Below are positions 52,536 through 61,489 of a stretch of DNA of 64,000 bases, piece after piece (positions within the stretch are counted from its first letter, which is position 1; every line of letters begins with the position of its first letter). The stretch is from the NCBI RefSeq assembly GCF_003610355.1, contig NZ_RAPY01000001.1:992001-1056000 (forward strand), read 5' to 3'. This DNA is from Sphingobacterium detergens. Its GTDB lineage: Bacteria > Bacteroidota > Bacteroidia > Sphingobacteriales > Sphingobacteriaceae. The notes under the pieces were generated by a model. That model saw only the letters and a program-made list of their open reading frames with translations. It did no database searches and was not told the DNA's origin. Both the position numbers and the translations under genes were made by a program.

Positions 52536-53081
52536 ATGGCAACAATCTACCTAATAGCGGGACCACCAAACATTGGAAAAAGCACTTGTGGACCATATTT
52601 TATACCCGAAGGCATTAAAATACTTGATGCTGATCTCATTGTACAGCGTTATCGCGAGCTCGGAATAATGAATGGATACAAACGGTTCGAGAAAATGTTG
52701 CAGGATAAGCTTCTAGCTAATCAGGATTTTGCGATAGAAATCAATTTAGGATTGAAAAAGCATTTCGACCTGTTGAGACAAATAAAAGCTTTCCACCCTG
52801 ATAATAGAATCGAAATATTATTTTTCTATACAGACAATCTCGACATTTGTCTGGCTCGGGCACAAAATCGGAAGAGTAGCCAAATACCTCGCAGTTTAGA
52901 AAATATTGAGGATTTATACATTCGGGCACTCCCACTCCTGAAACGCAATTTGGATATTTTCGATATATTAAAAGGAGTAGATGTGCGGGAAAACCACATA
53001 GAGCCCGAAATTATTTTTCAATATCAATATGCTTCAGCAGATATTGAAGTATCCGAAAAACTCCCACAATGGGCCCGATAA
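52536..53081 (+). CDS. Zeta-toxin-like P-loop ATPase/kinase
   Basis: A 181-residue protein with Walker A G-P-P-N-I-G-K-S-T at residues 9-17, followed by I-L-D-A-D (acidic position as in zeta toxins) and a C-terminal R-A-x-x-R element (L-A-R-A-Q-N-R). This is the zeta-toxin/UDP-GlcNAc-kinase-like fold; related families phosphorylate UDP-GlcNAc or other small molecules. It is shorter than classical zeta toxin and could be a harmless kinase. Coupled to the small gene before it. Confidence 0.8.
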   Translation: MATIYLIAGPPNIGKSTCGPYFIPEGIKILDADLIVQRYRELGIMNGYKRFEKMLQDKLLANQDFAIEINLGLKKHFDLLRQIKAFHPDNRIEILFFYTDNLDICLARAQNRKSSQIPRSLENIEDLYIRALPLLKRNLDIFDILKGVDVRENHIEPEIIFQYQYASADIEVSEKLPQWAR

Positions 53082-53122
53082 TAAAATTGAAAATTTATTT
53101 GTGTTGTAGCTGAATTTTATTT

Positions 53123-53130
53123 TACCTTTG
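53123..53130 (+). promoter_or_regulatory. Bacteroidota promoter of the GntR gene
   Basis: TACCTTTG is an exact TAnnTTTG match; TTTG at 53098-53101 stands 21 bases before it, in the range for a -33 element. Transcription would start near 53137, inside the operator that follows. Confidence 0.6.
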
Positions 53131-53132
53131 CA

Positions 53133-53145
53133 ATCATCAGATGAT
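53133..53145 (+). promoter_or_regulatory. Operator palindrome ATCATC-A-GATGAT
   Basis: A perfect 13-bp palindrome over the expected transcription start of the GntR gene, 9 bases before its ATG. It shares the core CATCAGATGA with the site ahead of the exporter gene, so the FadR-type regulator probably binds both and represses itself. Confidence 0.65.
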
Positions 53146-53153
53146 ATGACTAT

Positions 53154-53813
53154 ATGAAAAATGAACACATCGTACGAAGATCCTTGGCTGAAGAAGTCGC
53201 TGCCGCAATTGAAGAAAAAATCAAATTGGGTAATTTTCCGGTGGATTCAAAACTCCCTACTGAACCCGAGCTGATGAAACAATTTGCTGTTGGAAGATCT
53301 ACAATTCGGGAAGCAATAAAGTATTTAAGTCAATCTGGTTATCTAAATGTACAACAAGGTTTGGGAACATTTATCAAAAGTGTGACCGGACACCATGCAC
53401 TTGATGCAAAAATTGAAAAAGGCAATTTTAACGATATTTTCGAGGTTAGGCACGTTCTAGAATTGAAAATCATTGAAAAAGCCGCAATAAATCGTAGCCC
53501 AAAAGGATTGAAAGATATGGCTCTTGCGCTTAAAAATAGAGCAAAACATGCCATTAGCGGAGATCTTATCGCTTGTGTAGAAGCAGATATCGCTTTTCAT
53601 AGCGCAATCGCCGAATCTTGTGGAAATAATATTCTAACAGCGTTATACAATACCTTATCGGTTCACGTGAATAAATTTTTTATGGAAATCTATAAGGATA
53701 CAACACCCTTCATTGCATCACAAAAGCAACATGAGGAGCTGATGGAAGCTATTAAAGATAAAAACATCCAACAAGCTGTTGCTGTCGCAAATCAAATTAT
53801 CCAACATAAATAA
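53154..53813 (+). CDS. FadR-subfamily GntR transcriptional regulator
   Basis: A 219-residue regulator. Residues 1-75 are the GntR winged helix (L-P-T-E-P-E-L-M-K-Q-F-A-V-G-R-S-T-I-R-E-A-I-K-Y-L, G-T-F-I); residues 95-215 are a helical FCD ligand domain with D...H...H positions (V-E-A-D-I-A-F-H-S-A-I-A). FCD regulators bind small acids and release DNA. Operator-like palindromes precede this gene and the exporter that follows. Confidence 0.92.
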   Translation: MKNEHIVRRSLAEEVAAAIEEKIKLGNFPVDSKLPTEPELMKQFAVGRSTIREAIKYLSQSGYLNVQQGLGTFIKSVTGHHALDAKIEKGNFNDIFEVRHVLELKIIEKAAINRSPKGLKDMALALKNRAKHAISGDLIACVEADIAFHSAIAESCGNNILTALYNTLSVHVNKFFMEIYKDTTPFIASQKQHEELMEAIKDKNIQQAVAVANQIIQHK

Positions 53814-53874
53814 TTTTTAAAAGCTTTCGTAGTAAAAATCACGAAAACCAAACAATAATAAATAACGTCACAAA

Positions 53875-53893
53875 ACATCAGATGACCTGATGT
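53875..53893 (+). promoter_or_regulatory. Operator ACATCAG-N5-CTGATGT
   Basis: A perfect 7+7 inverted repeat with a 5-base centre, 8 bases before the exporter ATG. It contains the core CATCAGATGA found in the operator of the regulator gene. A repressor here would block initiation of transcription or translation of the exporter. Confidence 0.65.
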
Positions 53894-53901
53894 ATTAATT
53901 T

Positions 53902-55122
53902 ATGAAAACAGAATCTTTAAAAGCAGATGGTTCTTGGAATAGTTCCCAGACGGTCTACCCTATTTTATTTGCAATTAGTATTTCTCATCTATTGAATGAT
54001 CTTATTCAATCAGTTATTCCAGCTGTTTATCCGCTGTTAAAATCTAATTATGCTCTTAGCTTTACGCAAATTGGCATTATCACCCTAGTATTTCAACTGA
54101 CAGCTTCCATTCTGCAACCTTTTGTTGGACTTTACACAGATAAGAATCCTACGCCAAGATCCTTGACTATCGGAATGTTGTTTTCCCTCGCCGGTTTGCT
54201 TTGTATTGCCTTTGCTTCCAGTTTTATCTATATCTTACTATCAGTAAGCCTGATAGGCATGGGATCTTCTATTTTTCATCCTGAGGCCTCCCGTGTTGCG
54301 CACTTAGCTTCTGGTGGCAAAAAAGGATTGGCGCAATCAATTTTTCAGGTTGGCGGAAATGCTGGTGGTGCAATAGGTCCCCTCCTAGCGGCACTGATTG
54401 TTATCCCATTTGGCCAACAATACATCGGCGTTTTTGGTGTATTGGCAATTCTAGCCATTTTAATTCTTACCTATGTCGGAAATTGGTACCAATTGCATCT
54501 TAAACCAAAAACTACGGTCAGCACATCTAGTGCGACACCAGTAAAATCGAGTTTTTCCAGATCCAAAATCATCTTTGCTCTAGTTATCCTGTTGATTCTT
54601 ATATTTTCAAAGTATTTCTACATGGCATCTATGACCAGCTATTTTACATTTTATCTTATCGATAAGTTTGGCATTACTGTACAAGAATCACAAATTTATC
54701 TTTTTGTTTTTCTTGCATCCGTAGCGGTTGGAACAATACTCGGTGGCCCATTAGGCGATCGTTACGGCCGTAAACTCATTATTTGGGTTTCAATACTTGG
54801 TGCGGCGCCCTTTACATTACTTTTGCCACATGTGGGGCTGACATTAACGATGATACTGTCTATTCTGATCGGACTAATTATATCTTCTGCTTTCTCTGCC
54901 ATATTGGTTTACGCTACAGAATTGATTCCGGGAAAAGTAGGCATGATCGCTGGACTCTTCTTTGGACTTGCCTTTGGTATGGGTGGAATTGGTTCTGCCA
55001 TTTTGGGATGGCTCGCGGATAGAACTTCCATTGAACACGTCTTTAACATCTGTGCCTATCTTCCATTGATCGGTATTGCAACGGGCTTATTACCCAATAT
55101 TGAACGTCAGAAAAAGGCTTGA
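53902..55122 (+). CDS. MFS exporter of the Fsr (fosmidomycin resistance) family
   Basis: A 406-residue, 12-span protein. It follows the E. coli Fsr sequence as I recall it over its length: S-H-L-L-N-D-L-I-Q-S near residue 31, F-H-P-E-A-S-R-V-A near residue 132, G-L-A-Q-S-I-F-Q-V-G-G-N, and K-Y-F-Y-M-A-S-M-T-S-Y. Fsr confers fosmidomycin resistance in E. coli when overproduced; its natural substrate is unknown. It is probably controlled by the adjacent FadR-type regulator. Confidence 0.92.
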   Translation: MKTESLKADGSWNSSQTVYPILFAISISHLLNDLIQSVIPAVYPLLKSNYALSFTQIGIITLVFQLTASILQPFVGLYTDKNPTPRSLTIGMLFSLAGLLCIAFASSFIYILLSVSLIGMGSSIFHPEASRVAHLASGGKKGLAQSIFQVGGNAGGAIGPLLAALIVIPFGQQYIGVFGVLAILAILILTYVGNWYQLHLKPKTTVSTSSATPVKSSFSRSKIIFALVILLILIFSKYFYMASMTSYFTFYLIDKFGITVQESQIYLFVFLASVAVGTILGGPLGDRYGRKLIIWVSILGAAPFTLLLPHVGLTLTMILSILIGLIISSAFSAILVYATELIPGKVGMIAGLFFGLAFGMGGIGSAILGWLADRTSIEHVFNICAYLPLIGIATGLLPNIERQKKA

Positions 55123-55127
55123 TAAAA

Positions 55128-55161
55128 AAACATCTCTCCGATAATTACCGGAGAGATGTTT
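55128..55161. terminator. Bidirectional terminator
   Basis: AAACATCTCTCCG and CGGAGAGATGTTT form a perfect 13-bp stem with an 8-base loop between the convergent exporter and susD genes. An A-run on the left gives the minus strand its T-tail. Confidence 0.8.
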
Positions 55162-55171
55162 CTAAAGCTAT

Positions 55172-57049
55172 CTAATATCCCGGGTTCTGAATAAGTTGGG
55201 TATTTCTATTTATTTCATCACGATGTAAAGAAGTAAAATACATCTTATCATCCCAGTTTCTATTTTCGATTCCTGGATCAATATTGCTTACAAAATATTT
55301 GTAACTATAATTGCTCGGATCATATTTATACAATGTCACTTTCTTATTGTCTTTTAGCGTTCCTGTGATATTGATGATATTGGCTTTACGTCCTATCGTT
55401 TCTGCAGCGATCATCCAGCGTCTTGCATCAAAAAAGCGATGCTCTTCATAAGCCAATTCTATTCGGCGCTCATTCCGGTAGCGGTTTTTGAGTGCTGCCC
55501 CTGTCTCTTCAACTGCAATTGCAGGCATTCCTGCTCTGAATCGAATTCTATTTAGCCAAGTTCTTGCTTCCGCCTCTTCGCCTAATTCGATACAGGCCTC
55601 CACATAGTTTAATACAGCTTCAGTATAACGCAACATCGGCCAGGGAATACGTTGTCTTGTATTTTGATCTTCCTGAGCAGGATCAGGATCAACAAACTTC
55701 CGCATATAATACCCCGTTCTTGAGCCATTCCAGTCTTCAACAGGACTTTTTCTGGTATCTAAACCAAAATGCGTGACTTTACTACCTTGCGCATTAACAA
55801 TTTCATATTGACCGGTTTGGATCTGATTGCTGGGATCCCTTTTTGTCACATCGGCCGTCCTTGGTTTCCAGTCGGAACCATCGTATAGAATTGTTGCCTT
55901 CAATCTCGGATCACGGTTTTGATAGGGAGCAGCAGCCATGGCGGCATTGGACCAATCAAATTTTTGTCCCTTATCGGTCTCATAATCATCAACAAGCAAT
56001 TGTATAGGTGTATTTCCCGCCCAGTTGTGATAACCATTTGGTCCATTATCACGTCCAACCCATCCACCCCGTTCGTCTTTTTCATTAATGAAAAAACGGC
56101 CTAAAATGATGTCTTTGGCTCCTGCAGCATCTGCCATTTTACTTCCACCCCCTAGCGACAAGGCCATATAGTTTGCAGTTCCCTCTGTTGCCGATACGGG
56201 CTTGGTCATATCCAGTTTATAGGCAAAGCTGGCCCGATCCAAGACAGCTTTTGCCGCTTCCTTGGCTTTTGTCCAGCGCTCAGTCTGGCTACCACTGGTA
56301 TACATCAAATATTCCGGTTTTGTATAAGCTTTCAAGAGGGCGGATTTAGCACCGGCTTTATTAGCATCATGAAGATCACTCGCAGCATATAACAACACAC
56401 GGGATTTTAGCGCCAAAGCCGCTGTTTCACTTGCCCTCCCTTTGGCTGGCGTTATATCCTTTAAAAGTAGCGCTGCACTATCTAGATCTTTGACGATCGC
56501 GTCTACACATTCAGCATAGCTATTTCTGGGCTTCATAAAATCCTTATCATTTAAGGTATAGATCTTATTATCTACGGGTACACCGCCATAGAAACGTAAG
56601 AGTTGCTGATAATAATATCCACGCAAGAAATACGCCTCTCCTAATATTTTATTTGCTTTTACTTGATCAAATTTTGCCTGTCTCAAATTTGAAATAGCAA
56701 TATTGCTTGCCCGAATACGTACATACATACGTCCATATTCGTAGGTATCCATGATATAACCTTGATCAGCTGGATTAGACCGTGATTCAGTTACTGTATT
56801 AATCCCTCGATTTGGGTGAGTGAATAGTGCTTCATCTGTCATAGAAGCCATCTCTTGTTCGTAGAAACCGCCCACACCAAAACCATTGTATATTTCAACC
56901 ACAAAAGCATCTGACAGCCCTGGATCAGACCACACCAGTTCGTTAGGAACTTCACTAAGCGGCTTTGTATTCACGAAATCGTCGTTACAGGACTGAAGTC
57001 CAGACGATAATACAAGTATAGATAGTGATATATTTACAATTTTTTTCAT
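55172..57049 (-). CDS. SusD/RagB-family lipoprotein (second pair)
   Basis: A 625-residue protein with a lipoprotein signal ending S-G-L-Q-S-C-N (Cys near residue 21) followed by D-D. It has TPR-like helices and the C-terminal signature N-E-R-R-I-E-L-A-Y-E-E-H-R-F-F-D-A-R-R-W. It is longer than the SusD at 15 kb and not similar in detail. It would be the surface lid for the SusC encoded just upstream. No glycoside hydrolase is beside it, so the ligand is not indicated. Confidence 0.93.
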   Translation of the reverse strand: MKKIVNISLSILVLSSGLQSCNDDFVNTKPLSEVPNELVWSDPGLSDAFVVEIYNGFGVGGFYEQEMASMTDEALFTHPNRGINTVTESRSNPADQGYIMDTYEYGRMYVRIRASNIAISNLRQAKFDQVKANKILGEAYFLRGYYYQQLLRFYGGVPVDNKIYTLNDKDFMKPRNSYAECVDAIVKDLDSAALLLKDITPAKGRASETAALALKSRVLLYAASDLHDANKAGAKSALLKAYTKPEYLMYTSGSQTERWTKAKEAAKAVLDRASFAYKLDMTKPVSATEGTANYMALSLGGGSKMADAAGAKDIILGRFFINEKDERGGWVGRDNGPNGYHNWAGNTPIQLLVDDYETDKGQKFDWSNAAMAAAPYQNRDPRLKATILYDGSDWKPRTADVTKRDPSNQIQTGQYEIVNAQGSKVTHFGLDTRKSPVEDWNGSRTGYYMRKFVDPDPAQEDQNTRQRIPWPMLRYTEAVLNYVEACIELGEEAEARTWLNRIRFRAGMPAIAVEETGAALKNRYRNERRIELAYEEHRFFDARRWMIAAETIGRKANIINITGTLKDNKKVTLYKYDPSNYSYKYFVSNIDPGIENRNWDDKMYFTSLHRDEINRNTQLIQNPGY

Positions 57050-57169
57050 TTTCTTATCTGATTTATTTTTCTGAGAATAAATTTCTAAAGGTTATTCGTT
57101 GTACCCAAAACCTATTGGTCCATAAGTACGGACAGCAAGCCTTTCTTTATTTTCATAATTTTATACTAC

Positions 57170-60100
57170 TTAAAACGATAACAACACCCCTGCATTCAGT
57201 AATCTCGCCTGTGGATAATATTGTCCCAGTGCGTTTACAGCCTCTGGATCGTACATCTTTAGCTTACTCCAAGTGACTAAATTCATACCATTCGCATACA
57301 CACGCAATGAACCAATACCAATTTTATCGCAGATTGTTGATGGAAGGTTGTAACCCAATTCTACATTTTTTAGGCGTAGGTAATCGGTGCTCCGCATCCA
57401 ATATGTATTATTGTACGAGTAATATTGGTTACTCCGATCCGTTAGTCGAGGGTATTCACTGCTCGGATTAGTTATGCTCCACCGTTTATCGTAGAATTCT
57501 TCCAGAAAATTACCAATAGAACCCGATTCATCTGTACCAACACGAATTTCTCCGCCTGTTGCTCCTTGGAACAAAACAGACAAATCAAAATCCTTATAGC
57601 TCAAACTGAAATTAAATCCTCCCTGGAATGTTGGGTCACTATTTTTATCTCTTCTTACTTTATCATCCGGTGTGATTTTCCCGTCGCCATTATGGTCTTT
57701 GTATTTCATATCACCCGGACGTAAAGTTTTGGTAATGGCACTATAATCAAGTTTATTGGCCGCGATATCATCCATATCTCGAAATACTCCGTCGTATACA
57801 TAATAGATATCAGTTTTGATAGGCTTGCCTGTACTTTGCTGCCAAGCAGGAGCACCTGGGGCCTCATCCCAGAAAATAATTTTGTTCTTCGCATAGCCTC
57901 CATTGACTCCGACTGTATATCCAAGTTCGCCGACTTTACCCTTATAACCGAGATTAAATTCCCAGCCTTTATTATCCACCTTACCAATATTTTCAGCAGG
58001 TAGCGTCATACCGGTACTTTGCGGAACAGAAGCATTTTTTCGCCATAGAATGGAATTCCGGCGATTTTTGAAAATATCAAATTCAAAATTTAACTTACCC
58101 TGTAAAAATTGGAAATCAAAGCCCAAATTATAATTATTGGCAACCTCCCAGGTAACCATTTCATTTGGTACACGACTCTCAAACAATGTTTTGGCTAGCT
58201 TGTCATCCACAACATAGGTTCCAAATGAATAGGTAGAAAAATATTGATATTCTTGCAGTTTATCTTCCCAATAAATATTGTCATTACCCATTTGCCCATA
58301 AGAGGCACGAATTTTAAAATAGTTGATGACTGGGATATTTTCCTTCCAGAAATTCTCTTCCGATACTACCCAACCAGCCATTGCGCCAGGGAAAAATCCA
58401 AAACGTTCACTTTCAGGGAACATATAGGAGCCATCATAGCGCCAGAGAAACTCCGCAATATATTTACTTTTATAGTTGTAACCAAAACGGCCAAAATAAT
58501 TTAACCGTGCTCTTTTCCAAGCTGTTCCGTCGTTATTTTTCTCTTGTTCTCCACCTGCAAATAGGTAATCTATACTATTTGAGAGGAAGTAACGCCTATA
58601 GGCACTAAACTTGTCGTTATCCGTCGTCTCTCTGTTCACCCCAGCAATAGCGTTTACTTGATGGTCTCCAAATTTTCGGTCAAAACTTAAAATCCCCCCT
58701 AATAGAATATTGAGCTGATCTTCATTACTTTGATTTAGGTTTGGATCCGCTGGACCACGTCGGCCAGCTTGCAATAAAGGTGTCTTACCATCCGCCTCGT
58801 AAGCACCCGGCCAGGAATACAATGTCCAAGGAGTACCCCAGGTCTTCTGGTTTTTTACGTATTTATCAACAGAAGCATTTAATGTTAGTTTAAGCCCTTC
58901 TACCCATGGATTTGTGATATCCACTTGTCCATTTGTTTGGAAGTAATATCGCTTATCCCGATCATATCCGGTGGCATTCGTTGTAATAACGACAGGATTT
59001 TCGCCATTCTCAATATCAGGACCCGGTTTTCCATTTGGCCATATCGCTGGTTGCGTAGGGTTTCCGCGCATCAACATGCGAAAAATAGTTCCTGCACTTT
59101 TTGTCGGAAAGTTACGGTTTTCCTGTCTCCCCAATACACCAAACTGCGTTTTGATGTATTGACTTATGTTTGCGTCAAGGTTAATACGCAAATCATACTG
59201 TTTGTAACCGGTTGCAGAATTTTTGTAATAAGCATCTTGATTTTGGTAACCCAATGACAATAGATATTTAACATCTTCTGTTCCTCCATTAATCTGGAGA
59301 TTATGACGTTGTTGAGGAGACCAATCTTTCAATGTAGATTTATACCAGTCTGTATTCGGGTGGCCCCAAGGATCTGAACCATCTTTAAATTTCTGAATAT
59401 CGTCAGGTTTAAAAGGTGCCCCCAACACTGTTCCATCCTTTTTGGTATAAGATCCTGTACCATTTATAGCGGTTAATGCTGCTGACCATTCATCCACAGG
59501 TAAGTTATAGATTTCAAGCTCATTACGAATTTCCGCAAACTGTGTAGCGTCTGTCAATTTGGGAATTACCGTTGGTTGAGAATATCCTTGATTGAAGGTA
59601 TAAGAAAACTGTGGCTTACCGGTTTTCCCCCGACGTGTTGTCACGAGGATAACGCCATTCGCTGCCCTTGCACCATAAATTGCTGCTGAAGCATCTTTTA
59701 GAACAGAAATGTTTTCAATATCGCGGGGGTTAAGCCGCTCAATTCCCCCTTCACGCGCCGGCACACCGTCAATAACCACTAATGGGCTACTATTCCCCAA
59801 GGTATTTGTACCACGGATCTTGATCGTGGATCCATCATTTCCGGGCTCCGCACTACCATTTGTAGCAATAACCCCAGGAATTCTTCCCGTCATTGCATTG
59901 GAAATGTTCAATGCCGGTGATTGGGCAAGATCACTCCCCTTAACTGTAGCAACGGCACCGGTTACGGTTTCCTTCCGCTGTTTACCGTAACCAACGACAA
60001 TGACTTCATCCAAGCTGGATTGAGAATTTAGCAGTGTTACATCTATGGCACGTCGTCCATTGACCACTTCATCCATAGACTGTTTACCAACCATGCGAAA

Positions 60101-60385
60101 GTTGACCGTACTATTGGGCGGAACTTTGTCCAATTTGTAGCGGCCCTCATTGTCCGTTTTTGTCACCAAATTAGTTCCATTAACCGAAACGGTTACTCCA
60201 GAAATTGGCATTCCTGTTTCATCTCGCACGATACCAGTGACACTTAATTCTTGTTGAAAGAGATTTCCGTAAGACGCAAGGCTTACAGCATCTACAGTTT
60301 GGGGGCTCAGTGCGACGATAGAACACAGTGATCCAGTCCAAAACGCTCTCTTCCATTGATTTGAGAAATAATGGCAATTAATCAT
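57170..60385 (-). CDS. SusC/RagA TonB-dependent transporter (second pair)
   Basis: A 1071-residue outer-membrane transporter without an STN domain: a signal sequence of about 45 residues, a CarboxypepD-reg-like domain (S-V-T-G-I-V-R-D-E-T-G-M-P-I-S-G), plug from L-D-E-V-I-V-V-G-Y-G-K-Q with A-S-A-A-I-Y-G-A-R-A-A-N-G-V, then the barrel. Without STN it is a plain transporter, so its regulation must come from elsewhere, unlike the transporter at 16.7 kb. It pairs with the downstream susD, 120 bases away. Confidence 0.94.
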   Translation of the reverse strand: MINCHYFSNQWKRAFWTGSLCSIVALSPQTVDAVSLASYGNLFQQELSVTGIVRDETGMPISGVTVSVNGTNLVTKTDNEGRYKLDKVPPNSTVNFRMVGKQSMDEVVNGRRAIDVTLLNSQSSLDEVIVVGYGKQRKETVTGAVATVKGSDLAQSPALNISNAMTGRIPGVIATNGSAEPGNDGSTIKIRGTNTLGNSSPLVVIDGVPAREGGIERLNPRDIENISVLKDASAAIYGARAANGVILVTTRRGKTGKPQFSYTFNQGYSQPTVIPKLTDATQFAEIRNELEIYNLPVDEWSAALTAINGTGSYTKKDGTVLGAPFKPDDIQKFKDGSDPWGHPNTDWYKSTLKDWSPQQRHNLQINGGTEDVKYLLSLGYQNQDAYYKNSATGYKQYDLRINLDANISQYIKTQFGVLGRQENRNFPTKSAGTIFRMLMRGNPTQPAIWPNGKPGPDIENGENPVVITTNATGYDRDKRYYFQTNGQVDITNPWVEGLKLTLNASVDKYVKNQKTWGTPWTLYSWPGAYEADGKTPLLQAGRRGPADPNLNQSNEDQLNILLGGILSFDRKFGDHQVNAIAGVNRETTDNDKFSAYRRYFLSNSIDYLFAGGEQEKNNDGTAWKRARLNYFGRFGYNYKSKYIAEFLWRYDGSYMFPESERFGFFPGAMAGWVVSEENFWKENIPVINYFKIRASYGQMGNDNIYWEDKLQEYQYFSTYSFGTYVVDDKLAKTLFESRVPNEMVTWEVANNYNLGFDFQFLQGKLNFEFDIFKNRRNSILWRKNASVPQSTGMTLPAENIGKVDNKGWEFNLGYKGKVGELGYTVGVNGGYAKNKIIFWDEAPGAPAWQQSTGKPIKTDIYYVYDGVFRDMDDIAANKLDYSAITKTLRPGDMKYKDHNGDGKITPDDKVRRDKNSDPTFQGGFNFSLSYKDFDLSVLFQGATGGEIRVGTDESGSIGNFLEEFYDKRWSITNPSSEYPRLTDRSNQYYSYNNTYWMRSTDYLRLKNVELGYNLPSTICDKIGIGSLRVYANGMNLVTWSKLKMYDPEAVNALGQYYPQARLLNAGVLLSF

Positions 60386-60910
60386 AAAAACTGTTTAATG
60401 GTTTAAATTGTATGTTTATTAGTTATTTATTTGCTTCCACAAGATGCTCGGTTTAGGATCTTATCAAAGGCGGTTTATAATTGAATTTCGAATAGATGAA
60501 AATACAAAAATAAATAAACAATGCAAGTGTTATTTTAACACTATTTAAAAATACACAAACAAATAACTCATTTACAGGTTATTAAAAGAAAACATATGGA
60601 TCACCACAGCTTGGTAATACCGGGTAAAATCGATCTGGTTGAAGCTGTACAATAACCAATGTATAGTTATATCCCCCCCTATTTGGTAGTTTCAAACAAA
60701 TATCGTCCAAATACATAGACGTCTGATCTTTTACTTAAAAATAGAACAGTTATATTTTGAAAAAATCACATGACAAGTTTTAATTATAATCGCTATAGAA
60801 TTATATGGAAATACGTATTTTTACAAAAAATATTGTTATTTGTTAATTGCAGATAGCAATAGGAATAATAATGTAGAAATATATCTTTCGAAAAAAAATC
60901 TACCTCAATC
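60386..60910. other. Promoter-containing gap upstream of susC
   Basis: A 525-base AT-rich stretch between susC (minus) and an acetyltransferase (plus). CAAAAATA at 60505-60512, read on the minus strand as TATTTTTG, is an exact -7 match 120 bases before the susC start; no good -33 is seen. I find no coding frame, repeat or RNA-like structure in it. Confidence 0.35.
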
Positions 60911-61450
60911 ATGAAGATACACATTAGACAAGAAACTCCAAGTGATTATCAGGCCGTTTTTGAACTCATTCAGAAAGCATTTGAGCAGGAAGAATATAGT
61001 GATCATCAGGAACAGTTTCTCGTTGAAAAATTACGTCAATCGACTGGATTCATACCCAAACTTGCGCTGGTTGCAGAGATCGATGGTAAACCAGTTGGCT
61101 ATATTTTAGTGACAAAGATTAAAATTGTTAATGAAGAAAATCAAGAGAGCTATCCTTCCCTTGCTTTAGCCCCAATTGCAGTATTACCTGAATTTCAGGG
61201 AAAAGGCATCGGAGGTAAACTAATCGCAGAAGCCCATCAAATCGCAAAGCAACTTGATTTCGGATCTATTATCCTATTAGGGCATGCAGATTATTACCCA
61301 AGATTTGGCTATGAACAAACGGTCAAATATGGTATTAAAATGCCATTTGAGGTTCCCGATGAAAATTGCATGATTATCGAACTCCAGCAGGGAGCATTAG
61401 TTGGAGTTAAAGGAGTGGTTGTCTATCCAAAAGAGTTTGGAATAACATAA
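60911..61450 (+). CDS. GNAT-family N-acetyltransferase (YhbS-like)
   Basis: A 179-residue GNAT protein with I-A-V-L-P-E-F-Q-G-K-G-I-G-G-K-L-I as motif A (about residues 93-109) and G-H-A-D-Y-Y-P-R-F-G-Y (about 129-139), a motif of the YhbS group. Acceptor unknown. It starts MKIHIRQETPSDYQAVFELI, the usual family beginning. A perfect terminator follows at once. Confidence 0.9.
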   Translation: MKIHIRQETPSDYQAVFELIQKAFEQEEYSDHQEQFLVEKLRQSTGFIPKLALVAEIDGKPVGYILVTKIKIVNEENQESYPSLALAPIAVLPEFQGKGIGGKLIAEAHQIAKQLDFGSIILLGHADYYPRFGYEQTVKYGIKMPFEVPDENCMIIELQQGALVGVKGVVVYPKEFGIT

Positions 61451-61485
61451 AAAAGGATTGGCTGTAGATGACAGCCAATCCTTTT
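61451..61485. terminator. Bidirectional terminator
   Basis: AAAAGGATTGGCTGT and ACAGCCAATCCTTTT form a perfect 15-bp stem with a 5-base loop, with T-tails on both strands, between the convergent acetyltransferase and deacetylase genes. Confidence 0.9.
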
Positions 61486-61489
61486 TTAT

